Source: Eustoma russellianum
Taxonomy: Eukaryota > Streptophyta > Magnoliopsida > Gentianales > Gentianaceae
Reading direction: 5' to 3'
Length of the DNA: 64,000 nucleotides
Assembly: GCA_036186865.1 (NCBI GenBank)
Contig: AP025041.1
Coordinates: forward strand, 40,157,045 to 40,221,044
The translations under genes were made by a program, and so were the position numbers. Every line of letters begins with the position of its first letter. The first letter of the stretch is position 1. Below the pieces are notes generated by a model. The model made no database searches. It saw nothing but the letters and a program-made list of their open reading frames with translations, and had not been told where the DNA came from. Below, one piece after another: positions 46,701-58,419 of this stretch.

Positions 46701-47408
46701 GCTTGTGCAACCGATCGGGAACAGTATCAACGCTTAGTTGGAAAGCTCATCTATCTATCTCATACCAGGCCTGATATTGCATATGCTGTTGGGGTTGTGA
46801 GCCAGTTTATGCATAGTCCACAAAAGCACCACTTGGAAGCAGTACTGTGAATTCTGAGATACTTAAAGGGAACCCCAGGACGAGGGTTGATGTTCAAGAA
46901 TAACGGACACCTCAAGATCGAAGCATTCACTGATGCTGATTGGGCGGGTAATCAGGTTGATCGACGTTCGACATCAGGTTACTTCACCTTGGTTGGTGGC
47001 AACGTTGTCACTTGGCGAAGCAAGAAGCAAAAGGTAGTTGCCCTATCAAGTGCGGAAGCGGAGTTTCGTGGTATTGTTAAAGGCATCACCGAAATTCTGT
47101 GGATTCGCAAGTTAATACAAGAACTTGGTTTTCCGGTCTTTGATCCTATCCAACTAATGTGCGATAACAAGGCCTCTATCAGTATTTCGGAAAACCCTAT
47201 GCAACACGACCGGACTAAGCATGTGGAAATTGATCGGCATTTTATTAAGGAAAAACTGGAAAATGGAATTATTGCCCTTCCACATGTGCGATCAGAAGAT
47301 CAGCTCGCAGATATCCTGACTAAGGCGGTGAATGGACGAATCTTTGATTCTGTATTGCGCAAGTTGAATATTGGTGATCCCACTATTCAACTTGAGGGGG
47401 AGTGTTAG
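43701..47408 (+). pseudogene. C2 pol: protease, integrase, RT, RNase H
   Basis: The protease site is WIFDCGTTDTM (near 44090), with DCG in place of the usual DSG. GAG-pre-integrase is LWHRRLGHPS...CDTCLRAKQ. The integrase has HSDVWG (near 44658) and SDNGGEYF (near 44850). A frameshift near 44895 precedes ERKNRTLLEMTRAMM in the next frame (near 44955), and another lies near 45165. RT runs through 45960-46850 with RWVFTIKYKADGSIERHKAR, FDVKNAFLHG and the catalytic YVDD (46440-46451). A TGA at 46848-46850 interrupts before RNase H (ILRYLKG, FTDADWAG, SSAEAEFRG, then LADILTKA) ending at 47408. One stop, one or two frameshifts in integrase and the altered protease site make it inactive. Confidence 0.93.
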
Positions 47409-47614
47409 AATATCCTTACCTAAGTTAGGGATATTTTGTAATTAGTGCTGATTGTGTAATTAGTGTGCGCTGATTTAGTGTGCTGATTTTTAGGAACTAA
47501 TTGTAGTGATTGTAGTAATTTACCGTAAGTGTATAGAAGGAAAAGTGTATAAAGGTAGGGAACTGTATACGTTTTCATGACATGAATGAAAAATTAAGTT
47601 TTTTCTCTCAAACA
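47403..47614 (+). repeat. C2 3' LTR
   Basis: Partner of 42209-42449. The preceding CTTGAGGGGGAG at 47390-47402 is the polypurine tract and overlaps the end of pol. Confidence 0.94.
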
Positions 47615-47619
47615 TTTAT

Positions 47620-48908
47620 TACTCTCTCGGTGTCAAAAATGTCGTACTAGTTCTTATTTTAGTTTGTCATAAAAATATTATTAACTTTCTGCAATAAAAT
47701 ATGTTAGTATTCAAACTTTTTGTACTAACACTTCGTTTAACACTCATATGATCTTTCTAATGTACATCAATTAACCAACTAAAATAAACATATAAATAAT
47801 GAGTAAAATAGTTTGATTTTACATATTTTCATGATCTTGTGAAATAATCTTGTATACCAACATCTGTTCGTTTTAAGAAAAACATCTGTCAAACTTTCTT
47901 TTCAATCAAGTGAAGTCATTTCGCATCTTCTATTTTATCATGTGAAATCATATTATGTATATTAAACAATATATTAAATGCGAACTAACTAAAACATATA
48001 GTATGGTTTCATTTAATATGAAGAGAGATGCGATCGAGACTGAGATATATTATTTCTATTAACTATATATTCTCAATTTTACAGCTGAAAAAAAAATGAA
48101 AATCTTTTATGAGGAGTTCAGAGTATAAAGACGTTGTACCTTTGACTTTTACATTATCCTTAAGTTTTAGGATACGAAAAAGCAAGTAGCAAGCAAAGGA
48201 AGAAAAGTTATTTTAAAATAGTATATTAAGTACTATGCACGATACATTTAGATCCCAAAACGATATATTGTTTATATTGGCTAAAATATCATTAAACGAT
48301 AATGGCATTAACTAAAGTATACAACAAATTAAGGCCCAAATGTTTAACAGTGATCACCAACTAGATCGTTAATAAGGACGGAATCTTAGGATGGTCTGAA
48401 CTACATTAATCCTTCGCATTATTACTAAGTATATTTTTACATTCCTTTTTCTGCATTTAGGAAACGATAAAAAATGTGTTAAGGCATAGTTCAATTGATA
48501 TTTGGATTAGATTTGCCGTTAAGAGGTTCAGAGTCCGATTTCATAGACACTCACAGTATGTGTGTTTCACTTCTGTTAAGTCGAATGCGTAGTTTGTAGT
48601 GGACATCTTATGTGGGTCTTTGCGTAAATTCTTTATCAATTCAAGACTCTTGATTTGTATTTTTTATAATATTTTTTGGAACTGTGTAAACTCTAAAAGA
48701 CAGAATATGACTTTTCGGCACTAAAAAAAGATAAAGAGACCAGTTAGAACTCATACAGTGGTAGCCGTTGTGAATTGGTAATCAAGTGGATATAAGACTT
48801 TTCTAAAAGGACTGAAAAACAGGATAAGATTTTAATCCGTGATCTAGTAATTTGTCGGTTTAGTGCATGTATCGAAACCTTCGAAAGGAGGAGATTCAAG
48901 TAAGCATA
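47620..48908. other. Intergenic, no gene recognised
   Basis: AT-rich DNA without recognisable frames or element ends. Confidence 0.55.
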
Positions 48909-48916
48909 ATTATCAT

Positions 48917-49108
48917 CGGGATGAGATCTGAGGAGGTAAAATATGAGTCAAAATATGAGGTCTCTAATCACGCGACGACACATGCATAAAAGGGCCCGTT
49001 ATTTACTTTTTTTCTTTTTTTTAAAAAAAAGACTTTTTTATACACGTAGCGTCGCGTGATTGGAGCCTCATATTTTGCCTCCTATTTTGACTCCTCAGAT
49101 TTCATCCC
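48917..49108. mobile_element. MITE (192 bp), hAT-like duplication
   Basis: Terminal inverted repeats of about 60 bp start GGGATGAGATCTGAGGAGG on the left and, reversed, GGGATGAAATCTGAGGAGT on the right. Both contain AATATGAG and CACGCGACG. The element is flanked by the 8-bp direct repeat ATTATCAT (48909-48916 and 49109-49116). The loop contains TTTTTCTTTTTTTTAAAAAAAA. There is no coding capacity; the 8-bp duplication suits a hAT-type transposase. Confidence 0.88.
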
Positions 49109-49346
49109 ATTATCATATTAGTCTAGGATTCGGTTACCAAAAAGGATTAGGCCAACTATTAAAGCTCCAAAATAATGTCACTTGGAATATTTTTTTTTTC
49201 ATTTAATGTTCTTTTGAGTAGAAGATTAAGGAGGAATTTCGATTTTCCTAAGATTTCGAACGTAAGTGTTTGTGACAAATGTGTTAGAAAAAGACATTAT
49301 ATAAGCTATATTTTTGAAATTTAAAACACGTACAGAAGTTATGGTT

Positions 49347-49470
49347 TTAAACAGCAGAAACAGTCTCTTATATAAAGTATAGAGTAAGACTGCGTACATC
49401 AAATCGCGAAACGATCCGGTTTCTTTCTAGATTCTACACAAACGCGGAAGCCTAGTGCATCAAAAACATC
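49347..49470 (+). mobile_element. 5'-truncated Au-like SINE
   Basis: GCAGAAACAGTCTCTTATAT, then GTAAGACTGCGTACATC and CGGAAGCCTAGTGCATC follow Au SINE order; the tRNA-like head is missing. It lies between imperfect direct repeats AAAACACGTACAGAAGTTAT (49322 on) and AAAACACGTACAAGAGTTAT (49477 on), probably the target duplication. Confidence 0.7.
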
Positions 49471-49501
49471 CTTTTAAAACACGTACAAGAGTTATGGCTT
49501 C

Positions 49502-50608
49502 CCCCTAAATCGTTGTTTCACTGTTCGTGAGATCATGATTTAATGGATATTAAAATGATATAGGACTGGACATCTTTTCTCTGGACTTATAAAACAAAAT
49601 AGTTTTATTTACTTTACGAGTAATGTTTCTGTAGCATTTATCCAAAAAAAACATGGAGTGCAAGTACACATTTCTTGTATCATTTTTTTCAGTCATAGTA
49701 TTTCAAGTACACATTTCTTGTATCATTTTTCTATCAGTCATAGTATACTATGTACTTGGTGAATGTTTCTCAACCAAAAAAAAAAAAAAAACAGGTACTA
49801 GGTGGCTGAAAAGGTTAAGGTTTGCCAAATTTATTTATATGTGAAAAAAAGGACACCAACCTAAGTGAAAGTGTTAAAACAATCATAATAGACAAACAAA
49901 TTATCCATTACCTATTCTATACGAAACATATGTCAAACATGTCTCAACAAAACCAGCATGGATGATTTGGCAGCTCCTCTCTGCCAACTCAACCCGCAAC
50001 CATCTAATGTCACCATTTTTAAATTCATAATCAGCCAATAACTCATAATCTTAATAAGGTATTACGTAAATAAATTATTTTTGAGTAAAAAGTTTAAATT
50101 CTCTTCAATTTTTAGTTGGTCAATTTAATATTCCTTTTTCATAATAACCCGAAACGTCAACTTTTCATGAATAAATAAAAAGAAAAAGAAGACCTGTATG
50201 TAGATCATGTTTAATTTCAGAATGTTACTGTACATAATAAACAAAGACAACGAATTAAGTTTAAACTAACAATGGATTAAAAGTGTAAACAAAAACTAGT
50301 GATTATACGGATGATCAAACAATACAAGCTATGATATCTCTCTAAAATAAAGCAAAATTTGCAAAACTAAGTTGAGACGATAGAGTGTCATAAAAGTACC
50401 CATGGTAACAAGTGGCATGACTGTTACGTGTTGTAAAAGGTTCGAACATTACTATTTCCGATTATTAAACAACAACAATCATACTCAGTATATATTAACG
50501 ACAACAAAAACTATCGAGAGGGTGAGAGGTAGACAAACAATAACTACATCCCAAGTAATACAGAGTTTTTTTTTCAGTAAGACTTCCGCCATACATATAT
50601 AGATGACA
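49502..50608. other. Intergenic, no gene recognised
   Basis: AT-rich. A short direct repeat containing AAGTACACATTTCTTGTATC (49662 and 49705) is the only structure noted. Confidence 0.55.
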
Positions 50609-50613
50609 CATGA

Positions 50614-51180
50614 TGTTGAAGTGTATGTGGCAATGCATCTCAGTGATCAAGGAAGTCTTTGCATGAAATTGGCCGAACAGAAAGAACCAATCAAGCATTA
50701 GGAGGTTTAAGTGTCACGTGGTGCAATTAGAATGGAGCAAGAAGAGTGGTTAATATGTGGGCCAGCAATTGGTGACGGAGGAGGCATGGATGTGAGTGAG
50801 GAGGCCAGCAGGAAGAAGAAGATGGACGCGCGCGTATTTTTTAAATGGATGAAATGTCCATTTTGCCCTTATGTTTACTGAGCTAAGGGAATGTTAATGA
50901 GGGATGTTTTAGTCATTTCATATGTAGCTTTCTTCTTCCTTTTAAGCATTTGAGTAACCGCTGCAATACTCATTCGGAATAATCACGAATCATTCTTTGG
51001 TTGAATTTCCAATTTCTTCCTCTCGTTCTCTCTCGTTCCTTTTGTATGATCTTGTGCGTCCTTGCACTTTTGTGTTGCGTAGCTGAATTGATTGATGATC
51101 TTTTCTATTGATTGAGTTTCTTGTGTAATTGTTGAGTTCTATTTCGATTCAATTACTTGAGTGTATTGAGAATTTTCACA
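50614..51180 (+). repeat. C3 5' LTR
   Basis: Partner of 55885-56451. No clear TATA box was assigned. The U5 end is CT-rich, with CTCTCGTTCTCTCTCGTTCC. Confidence 0.95.
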
Positions 51181-51192
51181 TGGTATCAGAGT
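51181..51192 (+). other. C3 primer-binding site
   Basis: TGGTATCAGAGT at the LTR end, complementary to initiator Met-tRNA over its first eleven bases. Confidence 0.9.
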
Positions 51193-51199
51193 GAAATTG

Positions 51200-52303
51200 A
51201 TGCAATTTGGTACATTCATGACATCAAACAGCAATACTGCTGCATCTTCATCAGGTGCATCCCCCTCCGCTCCTCTTGATCCTTCGGATGATCCGTTTTA
51301 CATTCATCCTAGTGACAATCCTGCCATGATACTGGTGCAACCGTTGATGGATGGAAACAATTATCATGGATGGAGTAGATATGTAAGGAGAGCGTTGGAG
51401 TCTAAGAACAAAGTAGGCTTCGTTGATGGATCAATTGAGAAGCCTGTGGAGAGGACAAGGCGTTATAATTCTTGGATCAAGGCCAACAATATGTTTGCTT
51501 CTTGGTTGGTTAATTCTCTGAGTCCAAGCATAGGTCAATGTGTGATATGGTTGGATTCTGCCGCTGAGATCTGGAATGATCTGAAATTCAGGTATGGTAA
51601 TGCTGACTCCTTTAGATTATCAGACCTGCAAGAGGAATTTTATTTGATTAAACAGAATGCTAGTAGTGTAACAGAGTATTACACTAAGTTGAAGAGTGTT
51701 TGGGAAGAGTTGACGGTGTTAAGGTCTGTCCCTGCGTGTATGTGTCACAGGTGTACGTGTAACCTTACTACGCAGATCAACAAATTTGTAGAGAATGATT
51801 GTGTGATTAAGTTTTTAAAAGGTCTCAATGATGAGTTCGAAGCAGTAAAATCTCAAGTGTTGTTGTCTACCCCATTACCAGATTTGAAAACCGCTTTTTC
51901 CATGGCGGTGAAGTTGGAGAAAAAGATGAACTATTCAGGGGGTAACGGACAATTTAGTAATAACCCATCGTCAGTAATGAATGTGAATAATGTAGGTAGA
52001 GGCAGCGTGTATCCTCAAAAATCTTATAATGAAGGAACAGCCAACACCTCTTGGCAGAAGCAACGTGGGAAAGGTTTTAGACGGGATGTGCCAAGGTCCC
52101 AATCAAGTGGCTCCAGAGTGCCAGTCTGTATTCATTGTAATATGACTGGCCATACGGTTGAGAAATGCTATAAGAAGCACGGGTATCCACCGGGTTATAA
52201 GCCTAGAGGTCAGATTAATATGGTGAGTGGTGATGGAAACAATAAAACCTTTGAAGGTAGTGTGAGCCAGGATGAATTGATGGATATGAGGCGTATGAGA
52301 TAG
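51200..52303 (+). CDS. C3 gag, uninterrupted
   Basis: An open frame of about 367 codons starts at ATG 51200 or 51218 (MTSNSNTAASSSG). The early motif LMDGNNYHGWSRYVRRALESK is the N-terminal copia Gag domain (shown in part: GNNYHGWSR). WNDLKFRYG, LQEEFYLIKQ, VTEYYTKLKSVWEEL and CIHCNMTGHTVEKC (zinc knuckle, near 52127-52168) follow, then YKKHGYPPGY. Gag would bind RNA and assemble particles. The frame ends with TAG at 52301-52303. In related elements Gag and Pol are one frame; here pol continues in the +2 frame, so a frameshift or a lost base separates them. This is the only full-length Gag of the three copia copies. Confidence 0.88.
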   Translation: MQFGTFMTSNSNTAASSSGASPSAPLDPSDDPFYIHPSDNPAMILVQPLMDGNNYHGWSRYVRRALESKNKVGFVDGSIEKPVERTRRYNSWIKANNMFASWLVNSLSPSIGQCVIWLDSAAEIWNDLKFRYGNADSFRLSDLQEEFYLIKQNASSVTEYYTKLKSVWEELTVLRSVPACMCHRCTCNLTTQINKFVENDCVIKFLKGLNDEFEAVKSQVLLSTPLPDLKTAFSMAVKLEKKMNYSGGNGQFSNNPSSVMNVNNVGRGSVYPQKSYNEGTANTSWQKQRGKGFRRDVPRSQSSGSRVPVCIHCNMTGHTVEKCYKKHGYPPGYKPRGQINMVSGDGNNKTFEGSVSQDELMDMRRMR

Positions 52304-55300
52304 TGAATTCAGAAGTGAATAGCTCACAGCAGCAAATGGTCCCTACCTTGACACAGGAGCAGTATGCTCAATTGATGAATCTATTGCAGGAACATCATGG
52401 TGCAGGAAGGAAAGGAGTGTCTGATGGTGCAAATGTTGCAGGCACACGGCATGCTGCTATGTCAGCGCAGCAAGTCACCCCTTCTGGTAAGTTGTTAGAT
52501 AATGTAGTGCATTTAAACTTAAATGTATGGATATTAGACTCTGGAGCAAGTGATCATATATGTTTTATCATTCATCTCTTTGATTCATATCAGCCTGCCA
52601 ATGCCATCTCAGTAAGATTGCCTGATCAATCCTTAGCCAGAGTCACACATGTTGGGACAATCCATGTCAATCCCAATCTTATTCTTACCATTGTTTTCTA
52701 TGTCCCCTCTTTTGCCTTTAATCTGTTGTCACTTAGCAAACTTACCCAGTCAGACTTGCTTACTTTCACTTTCTGCTTAAACGTTTGCCTGATTCAGGAC
52801 CTCAGAACCAAGAAGATGATTGGTTCAGTTGAGGTAGATCAAGGCCTTTATTATCTACATGGCACACCAAGGTTCCGTCCTTCCTCTTCTGTTCCCTTGG
52901 CATGTGCCATCAATCTGTCAGATAGCTTGTTGTGGCATTCAAGACTTGGGCACTTGTCTAACCCAAGATTGAGAGAGATCCAGAAAATTGAGCCCCTTGT
53001 GACTGTTCCTGATTCAGCACATGTCTACACAATCTGTCCTCTAGCTAAACAGAGGAGATCATCCTTTCCAATTTCTAGTTCAGTTTCCTCCAGTTTGTTT
53101 TTTCTTGTACACATGGATATTTGGGGTCCATATAAGTACCCAAATTTGCATAAACAGTACTACTTTCTTACTGTGATTGACGACTATAGTAGGTACTGTT
53201 GGGTGTATCTGATGAAAACCAAAGCAGAAACAAGATTTGTCATTGAAAGTTTTTGCCACTTTGTTTCAGTCCAGTTTGATACCAAAATCAAAATTATCAG
53301 GTATGATAACGGACTAGAGTTTAAAATGAATGCCTTCTTTGCTTCCCATGGAATTGTACAACAAACTAGCTGTGTAAACATACCTCAACAGAATGGTGTT
53401 GTGGAAAGAAAACACCAACATATTCTGAATGTAGCAAGAGCACTCAGATTCCAATCCTGTCTGCCTTCCTCCTACTGGGGTTTTTGCGTGAAACATTCAG
53501 TATACCTTATTAATATCACCCCTTCACCTCTTCTTCATCACAAAACACCCCATGAACTCCTTTACAACTCATTGCCTGACTACTCTATTCTTAGAGTTTT
53601 TGGTTGTCTGGCCTTTGGCAGCAATACTCACAATCACAAAGAAAAGTTTGCAACCAGAGCTCACAGAAGTGTTTTTCTGGGGCTTTCATATACCACAAAA
53701 GGATACATATTACAAGATCTCAATACTAAAGCCATATACATTTCAAGAGATGTATCTTCTTTTGAATCCATATTCCCGTTCTCTTCCAACAGTCAAGACA
53801 TCCCATCCAGATCTTGCTCAGAATTGTCTGCACAACCATCTTCTCTTATCTCAGAACATGATAATCCTAGCCATCCTTCCTTCCTTCACACTGACACACA
53901 GCAAAATCACGATACAACATCTGTTGACTCTCCTCATTACACCTCTGATCAGCCACAATCACCATCCCTCAGACCACACATACAGTTACCATCTGAACTT
54001 TCCTCAAGTACTTCCCACAGTCAAGCCTTATCTCCCGTGCCAAATGAAACCAGTCCTAGTCTTGACCCTCCAGATATGGCTCCTCAACATGGAAGCATTA
54101 CTATTGACCTGCCTATTGCAAAAAGGGATATGCCCACTGAGAGACCACAGCGAGCCAGACAACCTCCTGCAGACCTACGAGACTATCAATGCAATTCCTT
54201 GACCTCCATGAATAGTGCTAAATCTTTTGTCCACACTTCACCACATCCCATTCACAAGTATATGTCATATGCATCACTGACTCCTCAGTATAAGGCATAC
54301 ATCTTGAGTTTAAATGTACATACAGAACCTACCACTTATGCAGAAGCTGCTGGCTCTGCTGTCTGGCAGGCAGCCATGGCAACTGAGTTGGCAGCGTTGG
54401 AAGCCAATCACACCTGGAGCTTGGTCCCTCTCCCTGATGGTAAACACCCTATTGGCTGCAGGTGAGTGTATAAGGTGAAGTTGAAATCTGATGGGACAGT
54501 GGAGAGACATAAAGCGAGGCTTGTGACAAAGGGATATACGCAACAATATGGGATAGATTATCATGACACGTTTTTCCCAGTTGCCAAAATGACTACGGTG
54601 AGGGTAATTCTGGCCATGGCAGCGAAGTTACAATGGCCAATTCACCAAATGGATGTTAACAATGCTTTTCTCCATGGTGACCTTCATGAAGATATATATA
54701 TGGTACCTCCTCCAGGGCTAACTGTTGCAGGATCCATATTGGTTTGCAAGCTTCATAAATCACTTTACGGGCTTAAACAAGCAAGTAGAGAGTGGAACGC
54801 AACTTTGACAAAATTTCTGATTTCCCTTGGCTTTCAGCAGTCTAAATGTGACTATACCCTCTTCACCAAATCAGTAAGACAATCAGTGTTGCTTCTTCTT
54901 GTGTATGTGGATGACATCATTGTCACTTGTGACAATGAGGGGGCCATCTCAAAGATCAAACTGGCCTTACATAGTGAGTTTAAGATTAAGGACTTGGGAC
55001 GGTTGAAATTTTTCTTAGGGATAGAAGTTGCCCAAGCAAGAGAAGGAATCCATATTAATCAGAGAAAATACACATTCGAATTGTTAGATCAGGCAGGTTC
55101 ATGGATGCTAAGCCTACTAAAACCCCACTGGAGACACATCTCAGCCTGACACATCAGGATTCATCTCCACTTGAAGACATTACTCAATACAGAAGGTTAT
55201 TGGAGAAGTTAATATACTTGACTATCACCAGACCTGATATAGCCTTTGTAGTACAGCAGCTTAGCCAGTTTATGGACTACCCCACCAGCAATCACCTAAG

Positions 55301-55871
55301 AGCAGCGCATAGGGTGCTCAGGTACCTAAAAGGAACGGTTGGGCAAGGAATTTTGTTTCCAAGACATGGTGAGATAAAATTAAAAGCATTTGTGGACGTG
55401 GATTGGGGAGGATGTAATTAGACGAGAAGGTCTATCGCGGGATATTGTGTCTTTCTTGGGAATGCATTGATTTCCTAGAAAGCCAAGAAACAGACCACAG
55501 TATCTAGATCATCTGCAGAGGCAGAATATAGAGCTATGGCTATGGTGGCGTGTGAGGTACAATGGCTCTTATATCTAATGAATGATTTGCGGCTGAGAGA
55601 CCAAATACCTGTAGAGGTCTTCTGTGATTGTAAAAGTGCAATCTATATTGCAGAAAATCCGGTGTTTCATGAGAGAACTAAACACATAGAGATAGATTGC
55701 CATGTGGTTAGAGACAAGGTGCAGAATGGAACATTGAAGCTTATGCCCATACGTACTGAGATGCAACTGGCGGATCTGTTCACTAAGGCATTGGATTTTA
55801 GAAGATCAGCACAGTTGATTGGTGCACTTGGAGTTCAAAATTTGTATGCCACAGCAAGCTCAACAGCCTGA
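52304..55871 (+). pseudogene. C3 pol: protease, integrase, RT, RNase H
   Basis: The protease is WILDSGASDHIC (near 52530). GAG-pre-integrase is LLWHSRLGHLSNPRL. Integrase has VHMDIWGPY (near 53110), IRYDNGLEF (near 53300) and VVERKHQHIL (near 53400), so D, D and E are all present. RT starts after a TGA stop at 54463-54465, with VERHKARLVTKGYTQQYGID, MDVNNAFLHG and the catalytic YVDD (54904-54915). A frameshift near 55095 leads to the frame with YLTITRPDIAF and LKGTVGQG. RNase H has FVDVDWGG, stopped by TAG at 55419-55421; a further TAG at 55476-55478 stands where SWK is expected; SSAEAEYRAM and ADLFTKAL follow, ending at 55871. Protease and integrase are uninterrupted over 720 codons; RT and RNase H are broken. 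Confidence 0.93.
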
Positions 55872-55884
55872 GCTTGAGGGGGGG

Positions 55885-56451
55885 TGTTGAAGTGTATGTG
55901 GCAATGCATCTCAGTAATCAAGGAAGTCTTTGCATGAAATTGGCCAAACAGAAAGAACCAATCAAGCATTAGGAGGTTTAAGTGTCACGTGGTGCAATTA
56001 GAATGGAGCAAGAAGAGTGGTTAATATGTGGGCCAGCAATTGGTGACGGAGGAGGCACGGATGTGAGTGAGGAGGCCAGTAGGAAGAAGAAGATGGACGC
56101 ACACGTATTTTTTAAATGGATGAAATGTCTGTTTTGCCCTTATGTTTAATGAGCTAAGGGAATGTTAATGAGGGATGTTTTAGTCATTTCATATGTAGCT
56201 TTCTTCTTCCTTTTAAGCATTTGAGTAACCGCTGCAATACTCATTCGGAATAATCACGAATCATTCTTTGGTTGAATTCCCAATTTCTTCCTCTCGTTCT
56301 CTCTCGTTCCTTTTGTATGATCTTGTGCGTCCTTGCACTTTTGTGTTGCGTAGCTGAATTGATTGATGATCTTTTCTGTTGATTGAGTTTCTTGTGTAAT
56401 TGTTGAGTTCTATTTCGATTCAATTACTTGAGTGTATTTAGAATTTTCACA
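55885..56451 (+). repeat. C3 3' LTR
   Basis: Partner of 50614-51180. Its last bases TTCACA are followed by the CATGA duplication. Confidence 0.95.
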
Positions 56452-56456
56452 CATGA

Positions 56457-58419
56457 GATAGAGAGTTTCCTCTTATTAAGTCGAAGTTAAATAAAGATAT
56501 GGGTGAAAACTATAACATGTGCACAAAAACGTTCAAATAATACGGTTTACCCTAATGAGTTGTATCTCATCAATTTGCATATATGATTAATAGTTAGTTA
56601 TTAATCAATACATATACATATAGAGTCGAATGTCTCATTCGAAGCGAGTTTTCTATTTCGTAGGATGAAAGTATTGTTTGTCTGTCTCTCACTCTTTTCA
56701 GACTTTAGCAATAAATTTCGTTGTCGTTAGATATGGTTGTTTTTGTTGTTGATCAATAGTTAGAATAAAAAAAAGGAAGTAGGTATAATTGGATCCATTA
56801 CTCGCCTTTTGTTTTTCGGAAAAATAACTTAAGAATTTTCAAGAAGTTTACTAAATAAATAAAGAACTGCTACACGTGTGATTGGAGGAATTCTAGGTGA
56901 AATAAATGTAACGGTACATGATGACTCTTCAAACTAAGTGTTATCCAATTGTGTACTACCTTTATCCGGATTTGGATAAACACATAATTATGGTGTTGGC
57001 TTGATAAACGTGACTTTGAAGTTTTCATTTTATGTTCCGTTCAAAAAGGTAAGAACCATAAAAAAAAGTAGTCCACCACCCCTATTATTGTTTATTCATG
57101 TATATATATATATAGAGTGAGGGGTTTTATTAAGAGCAAACCCTATGTGATAAAAGTATTGTTTGTTTATCGCATAGTTTTTGTTTTTGTTGGGATATAC
57201 TGAGTATGATTGATTGATTGATTATGTTGGAACCGAAAATTTAAAAGATAATAACATCTGTTCAAATAAAAAAGAAAAAGGAAAAAAGGGGGAAAAAAGA
57301 ACAGGTAAGTATGAATACGTGTGAATCAGCCTCTTTCCGCTAGTAGCTCCGACAAGCCACCCGAGCTACCGACATTTAGGTAAAGCAGAATTGGGAGAAT
57401 CTGACAAGGTAAAATCAACACAGACTCACAATTGTCAAGTGTAATCAGGTTGGCATGTTCAGAGTTTGGACCGATCTAACAAGGACACAGGTCGTGGGGG
57501 TTACGGTCAGTATAATGAGGCATATCAACTTGGCCACACAGAATCAAGCATGATACCTTACACCAAGTCATATCAACTCAGCACAGCTCACTTAAAGGAA
57601 CTCGGCCAAAGTTGTACTTGTCACATGAGGTAAAATGGTCAAATTAAAAAAAATTCAGGTGGCTTTATGAATTGACGCCTAAGATGGTATTCTGAATAGC
57701 GTCTCTAGTGCTTTAAGGCGGCATTCAGAATGACGTCCTAGCTGTTTCGATAATTTTCTCTTTTCTTACCGCATTTATAAATTTTCTTATTAAAAGTACC
57801 GTATTTTCTGAAATTTCCTTGCCACTGTCGAATTTGACACATAAGTGTACCGCCATAAGCAAATAACCGTTGAGAGAAGCACTAATATTCTTATCTTGTT
57901 TATTAAAAACCGATAACTTTGACATAAAATGATATTTATCCTTAATTTAGACGAAAACACCCAGAGGTAAAATTTTAAATAGAAAAAGGTCATCATTGTA
58001 TTTTTCTGAAAACACTGAAGGTGCATGAAAAGATAATTATCCTCCTCTTTTATAAACAGGAATATTTCTAGATCAGTTTTGTTTCAACTTTGGGTTAGCA
58101 AGTAACTTTTGGTGTTTACCTAACCAGGTTACGTTACCTTTGACATCAAAATATATAGTTCAAAACTGATAAGCTTTGTTAGTTAAGCATGGAAAAGGAT
58201 ACAAGTCATTATTTGTTATAAAAATATAGTCTTAGCAAAGTTTTAAATATTGACTTACCGAACAAATTTAAAAACCAAACTAAGTTAAACCAAAACCACT
58301 TTAATTCTAAGTAACCTGTACCTCCATCTGCTTATATTTAACCCAACTTAACTTTTGAAGCTTTTGTACAAAGGTAATATTTAAGTGGTAAATATCTTTC
58401 GACCGTCAACTACACATCT
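56457..58419. other. Intergenic with a possible RTE LINE 3' fragment
   Basis: At 56625-56755 the sequence GTCTCATTCGAAGCGAG...TTGTTTGTCTGTCTCTC...GTTGTTTTTGTTGTTG (quoted in parts) resembles the 3' UTR of the RTE remnant at 59650-59790. The rest (56760-58419) shows no recognised gene. Confidence 0.45.

Larger units (their letters stand above)
42209..47614 (+). mobile_element. Ty1-copia retrotransposon C2 (short LTRs)
   Basis: Complete element with LTRs of 241 bp (42209-42449) and 212 bp (47403-47614) and target duplication TTTAT (42204-42208 and 47615-47619). It has a TGGTATCAGAG PBS at 42450 and a GAGGGGGA polypurine tract before the 3' LTR. Apart from a tandem duplication in the 5' LTR, I count three LTR substitutions, so insertion is recent. 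The gag-pol order is standard copia. Stops and frameshifts break the coding region. It lies upstream of the STP gene in the opposite orientation to it. Confidence 0.96.
50614..56451 (+). mobile_element. Ty1-copia retrotransposon C3
   Basis: Complete element with two 567-bp LTRs (50614-51180 and 55885-56451) starting TGTTGAAG and ending TTTTCACA. The target duplication is CATGA (50609-50613 and 56452-56456). The PBS TGGTATCAGAG is at 51181 and the polypurine tract GCTTGAGGGGGGG at 55872-55884. About a dozen LTR differences by eye, near 2 percent, indicate a fairly recent insertion. Gag and pol are nearly full length but broken. Confidence 0.96.
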
